In this document: positions 42,240 to 45,493 of the stretch, piece by piece
Layout: the number at the start of each line of letters is the position of its first letter
Position numbering within the stretch: the first letter of the stretch is position 1
Assembly (NCBI GenBank): GCA_945869965.1
Contig: CAMBRC010000030.1
Location: forward strand, 1 to 45,493
Source: Asaia bogorensis
GTDB taxonomy: Bacteria > Pseudomonadota > Alphaproteobacteria > Acetobacterales > Acetobacteraceae
Length of the DNA: 45,493 bases
Reading direction: 5' to 3'
The notes under the pieces: generated by a model
Told to the model about the DNA's origin: nothing
The model's database searches: none
Seen by the model: the letters and a program-made list of their open reading frames with translations, nothing else
Position numbers and translations under genes: made by a program

Positions 42240-42754
42240 TTGCCTTTCAGCAGCATCGCCACGATGGCGTCGAAATGCTTGTCGGCCATGGCACGGAGTT
42301 CATCGTCCGTGCGGTCCTGGACCGGGTGGGCGATGAAGATGCAGGCCGGATCGGTGCCGAGGGCCTTTGCTTGCGCTTCGGCGGCCTCGATGAACTCGGT
42401 GGTGGCGACGACGACGGAGGGGATGCCGCGGGACTCATAGTCTGCCAGGTCATGCAAACTGCACGACGTGCACGAGCCTCAGTCGGCCAGCCCTTGGATC
42501 ACCACGTTGACCTCGGTGCCGATCTGCTGGCGCAGGGGCAGCGGGGCCGGGCGGGCCATGGTGGGCTTCATGTAGCGGCGGGTGGCGATGCCGCGGCCCT
42601 GGAGCCGCCGGTCGATCTGGTCCAGGAACACGTCGCCGCGCGCCTTGGAGATGTCGACGATTCCCACCGTGAGGGTGTCGATGGTGTCCGGGCGGGGCAG
42701 GCGGGGGCGTATTGTCGGACTGCGCTCCCCGGTGGGGTCGAGTAGGGCTGTCAT
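42236..42754 (-). CDS. UGSC-motif selenoprotein (in-frame UGA read as selenocysteine)
   Basis: Read through one UGA, the frame gives a 172-residue protein from ATG 42754 (AAGGAGG 8 bases upstream) to TAA 42236. The UGA at 42481-42479 is codon 92, inside VNVVIQGLAD-U-GSCTSCSLHDLA. This is the UGSC motif for which a (seleno)protein family is named, followed by CTSC. Both halves are coherent: an alpha/beta N-terminal part (TLTVGIVDISKARGDVFLDQ) and a C-terminal half (RGIPSVVVATTEFIEAAEAQ). A hairpin lies directly after the UGA, and selB is the adjacent gene. It is coupled to the thioredoxin-like gene by ATGA. Ordinary gene callers would split it into two frames. The enzymatic role is unknown; a redox function at U92/C95 is likely. 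Confidence 0.9.
42448..42478 (-). promoter_or_regulatory. Candidate bacterial SECIS hairpin after the UGA
   Basis: In the mRNA, the bases right after UGA fold as GG-(C)-UCGUGCA, a 12-base loop CGUCGUGCAGUU, UGCAUGA-CC, giving about nine pairs including one G-U. A stem-loop starting within a few bases of UGA, with G and U in the apical loop, is the bacterial SECIS pattern read by SelB. The fold was drawn by hand. Confidence 0.55.
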
Positions 42755-44178
42755 GCTTTGACCTCCTTCGTGACGGGGGACGACCCGCGCTCGCCGCTGG
42801 CCGACCATCCCGCTATGATGCCTGAGAACATGCCGGCTCCGCCACCGGCGCGAACGATCAGCAGGCCGCCCTTGCGGAATTTGCCGATTTTCTTGCCGGC
42901 AAGGCTGGGGTGGCCGCCTTCGGCGATGCCGTGCGCGCCGGCGATCAGGTCTTCGCCGTCGATTTCGGTGAGGCGGTAGAGCGCGTCGTAGACTTGTTGC
43001 TTGGTCCAGCCGGCCTGGCGGTAGGTTCTTTCGTGCTCGGGGGAGATGACCACGATGGCGTCGCAGGCCGGGGCGAGCTTGGTGTTGTAGATGGCCTTCA
43101 TGCAGCCGGCGAAGCTGCGGGTGAGGCTTTCGGGGTCGCGGGATTTCTGGTCGACGACACCCTGGAGGCCGAAGCCGGCGAAGACCGTTACCGCCGATTT
43201 GCCCGGGGCAATGCCGCGTTCGACCGAGAGCGGTTCCCAGCAGGAGTTCTCCTCGTCCTCGGCGAAGCAGTAGGTCAGTTTGCCGGGGTTGCCGAGGGTG
43301 GCGCGGTCGACTTCCTGCGGCCGGCCGCCGCCGATGTTGCGGATGACCAGTTGCAGGGCGCGGCCGATGGTGGCGTTGGCGCGGTTGCCCTGGCCGAGGG
43401 CGTTGCCGCGGGCGTTCATGCCGATCTGCTTGCGGACCGGGCCGTTCACGACGACGACGGGGCCGACGAACATGGTGGTGGCGAGCACGCCGTGCATGGC
43501 GAAGGGTTCGTCAAGCACGGCTTCGACGGCGGCCAGGACGACGGGCAGGTACTCGGGCTTGCAGCCGGCCATGACGGCGTTGATGGCAATTTTTTCGACC
43601 GTGGCGGGGACGAGGTCCGACGGGACGATGCCGATGACTTCCTGGGGGTCGCGCGCGGTGCCGGTGAGCATGCGCAGGACGCGCTCCTCGGTGGGGGGGA
43701 CGAGGGGGAGGCCGTCGGACCAGCCGCGGTCGAACATGGCTTCCATTTCGTCCTCGCCGGAGCCGATATTGATGCGGCGGGCGAGGATGCCGGTTTCGTG
43801 GTGGCGCACCTTGAGGCGTTCGAGGATGCCGGGCTCGACGTTCTTGGCGCCGCAGCCGGGGCGCATGGCGGGCAAGGTACTTCCCAAGTTGGGCTGGCCG
43901 GTGAGGCGCTGCCATTCCGCCCGGTCCCAGCCATAGGTTCGGTCGATCTCCTGGCCGGCCTGGAAGCGGATCAGGGTGGGGACGATTTCGATGCGCAGGC
44001 GGTGGGAGGCGTCGAGCTCGCCGTCATAGATGCGGGCGGGGATTTGTTCGGGGAAGCTGGGGTCGTCCTGGGTGTAGACGGTCAGGCCGGGGATTTCGGC
44101 CAGGAGCGGGGCGGTGAGGACGCAGGTGGGGCAGTCGCGCTTGACGATGGCAACGAGGCCGTCTGGTGGTGGGGTCAT
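42751..44178 (-). CDS. Thioredoxin-fold protein with a large conserved C-terminal domain, partner of the UGSC selenoprotein
   Basis: The 475-aa protein starts at ATG 44178 (GGAGG 8 bases upstream). Residues 8-95 look like a thioredoxin fold with active-site C16-P-T-C19 (VKRDCPTCVLTAPLLAEIPG) and the cis-Pro region RIEIVPTLIRFQAG. The rest (about 130-475) is a separate domain with SDGLPLVPPTEERVLRMLTG, INAVMAGCKPEYLPVVLAAV, VVVVNGPVRKQIGMNARGNA and CDAIVVISPEHERTYRQAGW. I do not recognise its biochemical function. It overlaps the selenoprotein gene by four bases, so the two are made together and may exchange electrons through CPTC and UGSC. Confidence 0.8.
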   Translation of the reverse strand: MTPPPDGLVAIVKRDCPTCVLTAPLLAEIPGLTVYTQDDPSFPEQIPARIYDGELDASHRLRIEIVPTLIRFQAGQEIDRTYGWDRAEWQRLTGQPNLGSTLPAMRPGCGAKNVEPGILERLKVRHHETGILARRINIGSGEDEMEAMFDRGWSDGLPLVPPTEERVLRMLTGTARDPQEVIGIVPSDLVPATVEKIAINAVMAGCKPEYLPVVLAAVEAVLDEPFAMHGVLATTMFVGPVVVVNGPVRKQIGMNARGNALGQGNRANATIGRALQLVIRNIGGGRPQEVDRATLGNPGKLTYCFAEDEENSCWEPLSVERGIAPGKSAVTVFAGFGLQGVVDQKSRDPESLTRSFAGCMKAIYNTKLAPACDAIVVISPEHERTYRQAGWTKQQVYDALYRLTEIDGEDLIAGAHGIAEGGHPSLAGKKIGKFRKGGLLIVRAGGGAGMFSGIIAGWSASGERGSSPVTKEVKA

Positions 44179-44253
44179 CGGGGCTTCCTCCGTCGCCGTT
44201 GCCGGCAACGATGGCTGATGGTGGCGGGAAAGGCCAGGGGGGTAGCGGAGGGA

Positions 44254-44742
44254 TTATGTTTGTATATCGTAATGAAAATAGGCGCGGTTGCGCACCCTCG
44301 CGGGGAGGTGTTTTGGCGACGGATTAGGCTTGCGGGTGGCAGGAGGTGCGCGGGCGGGATGGCGGCGTGGGGCGGGCTTGGTGGAGGGGCTGATGGCGGG
44401 GGATTGCGCGAGGGGGGCGGCGTGATGCTGGACGCACATGTTGGTGCGGGTTTTGGTGGGGGTGATGCGGGCGCGGATCGGTGCACGGCGGCGGGGCCGG
44501 GCGGGTGCCGCATCGCGGCGATGGGTCGGCTTGGGTGCGGGGGTGCGATGGGCCGGATGGCGCGGGGCGGGCGGGGGGAGGGCGCCGGATTGCCAGAGCT
44601 GGAAGAGGCGGTCGAGCCTGGCGAAAAGCCGCGTGAGGGCGGCGATTATGAGGGCCTGGATGGGCGCGGGCAGCCAGGCGTGCGCCTCCAGCGCCGGACC
44701 GGCGGGCGCCTGGTGGCTCGGAAGGGGTGGGCGCGTTTCCAT
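44254..44742 (-). CDS. Proline/arginine-rich hypothetical protein, second copy
   Basis: The 162-aa protein has a short hydrophobic/amphipathic segment LPAPIQALIIAALTRLFARL with DRLFQLWQSGALPPP, then a long Pro/Arg/Ala-rich tail ending RVRNRAYFHYD. The same plan is seen in the protein at 23444-24073, and the DNA past both 3' ends shares CGTAATGAAAATAGG-like text. It is probably a lineage-specific repeated gene of unknown role. Low complexity makes it uncertain that the product is made. Confidence 0.45.
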   Translation of the reverse strand: METRPPLPSHQAPAGPALEAHAWLPAPIQALIIAALTRLFARLDRLFQLWQSGALPPPAPRHPAHRTPAPKPTHRRDAAPARPRRRAPIRARITPTKTRTNMCVQHHAAPLAQSPAISPSTKPAPRRHPARAPPATRKPNPSPKHLPARVRNRAYFHYDIQT

Positions 44743-44825
44743 TCGCCCTTATGTTAGACGAATGTCAGTGGCAGTTCAAGGTAAAAATTCAAATATTAAG
44801 GAAATTTTATAAGAAGCAAGATTGC

Positions 44826-44856
44826 TCCTTTTGTCAACAAAAAGAAGCAAAAACTT
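44826..44856. repeat. Degenerate left half of the hairpin repeat, copy E
   Basis: CTCCTTTTGTCAACAAAAAG followed by AAGCAAAAACTT corresponds to the left hairpin and the start of the middle stem of copies B-D, with several substitutions. No right hairpin follows. Confidence 0.6.
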
Positions 44857-44903
44857 GATACGAGTCAGGGGGGCGCGGCTTGGTACGGCTTAGGGCAGGG
44901 AAT

Positions 44904-44932
44904 GCGCGAGCTTTTCGCTTCGCTCAAGATGA
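44904..44932. repeat. Short dispersed REP-type sequence
   Basis: GCTTTTCGCTTCGCTCAAGA lies in intergenic DNA. Read on the minus strand, it gives the recurrent spurious peptide ILSEAKS, related to the sequence at 27152-27194. It was recognised by recall of a common dispersed sequence and is not coding. Confidence 0.4.
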
Positions 44933-45364
44933 CCTCACGTGTGGGGGAGCATAAGGGCTTGAATGGTGGATGATTGGGTGGAGTGAGGCGAAGCGGTCGC
45001 GAAGGTAGCCATGGGCGGCTAGGCCGGTTCATCCTGAAAGGCCAATCATCCCAGCAAAGGTCAAGATTCATGGGAAATACCTGATGTGCGGCCGAAGATC
45101 TTCGTGGTGCGAATGACGAGTGGTCTTATCAGGCAGAACCAGATCGCATAAAGTTTGCGCGTCGTTATCGATCTTGTATCCGGGTGAGATAGAATGACGT
45201 CAAAAAACGCGATTGACTACCCCCAAGAAAATATAAACTATTGAGCAGCACAATAAAGCTATGGGCCATATTGCACCTAATAACATAATCACATCACCAT
45301 CCCACACTTCGAGCGAGCTGGTATCGTAAACATGTGCCCAAGAGCCAGGGTTGTTCAACGCTGA
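44933..45364. other. Gene-free, AT-richer stretch before the transposase end
   Basis: No open frame with coding character is present. A+T content rises visibly from about 45090 onward compared with the rest of the window. The sequence GGCCAATCATCCCAG (45040-45054) matches GGCCAATCATCCTAG at 40-54 with one mismatch. The end adjoining 45365 may contain the terminus of an insertion sequence, but I could not identify an inverted repeat. Confidence 0.5.
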
Positions 45365-45493
45365 TTAGATTTCCTTGTATGCCAAGATGTGATCGAGGCT
45401 GAGCGCGCCGTTCCAGAGTGCCTTCGCGACATTCGTTACGTGATTTTTCCGCAAGATGTTGAGGGCGAAACTGCGTGCCCTTGCCATGATGCC
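45365..45493 (-). mobile_element. C-terminal end of a probable transposase (cut by the window edge)
   Basis: The minus-strand frame enters from the right edge and ends at TAA 45365. It reads MARARSFALNILRKNHVTNV, then AKALWNGALSLDHILAYKEI. This resembles the C-terminus of ISAs1-like transposases (RSFALNILRxN...NIAxALxxNALSLDxxL). Only 42 codons are visible. The AT-rich surroundings fit a mobile element. The family assignment is tentative. Confidence 0.55.

Noticed and set aside
42479-42808. Stop-terminated 109-codon frame as an independent gene
   Set aside because: It is the 5' part of the UGSC selenoprotein; the same frame continues coherently past the UGA.
42910-44757. 615-codon open frame antisense to the thioredoxin-like gene
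   Set aside because: Gly/Ala/Asp repeats typical of reading the wrong strand; the minus-strand gene has ribosome-binding site and motifs.
1-45493. Search by eye for a CRISPR array, rRNA genes or a tRNA-Sec gene
   Set aside because: No regularly spaced repeats, no rRNA text, and the only tRNA-like T-loop found is tRNA-Glu at 74-149.

Overview
The window is a GC-rich chromosomal segment of a Gram-negative bacterium, most likely an alphaproteobacterium of the Rhodospirillales/Acetobacteraceae type. That placement is inferred. It rests on lpxB and mlaA (outer membrane), Tct/Bug tricarboxylate transport, strong G/C wobble bias, and intergenic hairpin repeats and proline/arginine-rich orphan proteins that I associate with that group. 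No rRNA or phylogenetic marker is present to settle it.

Left part (1-24 kb). tRNA-Glu(CTC) is followed by a divergent tctAB / tctC transporter. Next come a DUF2272 lipoprotein divergent from an HxlR regulator-MATE efflux pair around a perfect 14-bp palindrome, and an ABC sugar importer (binding protein and two permeases, no ATPase) with a GH31 alpha-xylosidase-like enzyme. A leftward block carries lpxB, an MFS carrier and a glycine-zipper lipoprotein. It is followed by a serralysin-like RTX protein with a damaged zinc site and a leftward trio (dihydroxyphthalate-decarboxylase-like protein, class C beta-lactamase-like hydrolase, NIPSNAP protein). DUF169, an LLM flavin/F420 oxidoreductase and an enolase-superfamily enzyme close this part.

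Middle part (24-27 kb). A RelE/ParE-type toxin-antitoxin pair, a chemotaxis receptor and the 3' remnant of a CoA-transferase lead into a repeat-rich stretch.

Right part (27-44 kb). This is an F420 island. fbiC makes the deazaflavin Fo. cofE-cofD-cofC supply the lactyl/glutamyl tail. fgd, a close look-alike of actinobacterial F420-dependent glucose-6-phosphate dehydrogenase, leads that operon, and four more LLM-family oxidoreductases (probable F420 users) lie around it. A strong inverted repeat sits in the promoter region between the fgd-cofEDC operon and a divergent LLM gene. Beside the island lies a selenocysteine locus: selB is convergent with a two-gene operon in which a thioredoxin-like protein is followed by a UGSC-motif selenoprotein whose UGA (codon 92) would be read as selenocysteine, with a plausible hairpin directly downstream.

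Structured intergenic repeats recur at 27.0, 28.3, 33.5, 38.7 and 44.8 kb. The complete copies consist of A/T-rich hairpins around a sequence-variable but still base-paired middle, and two copies supply the stop codon of the neighbouring gene. The right edge turns AT-rich and runs into the 3' end of what looks like a transposase gene.
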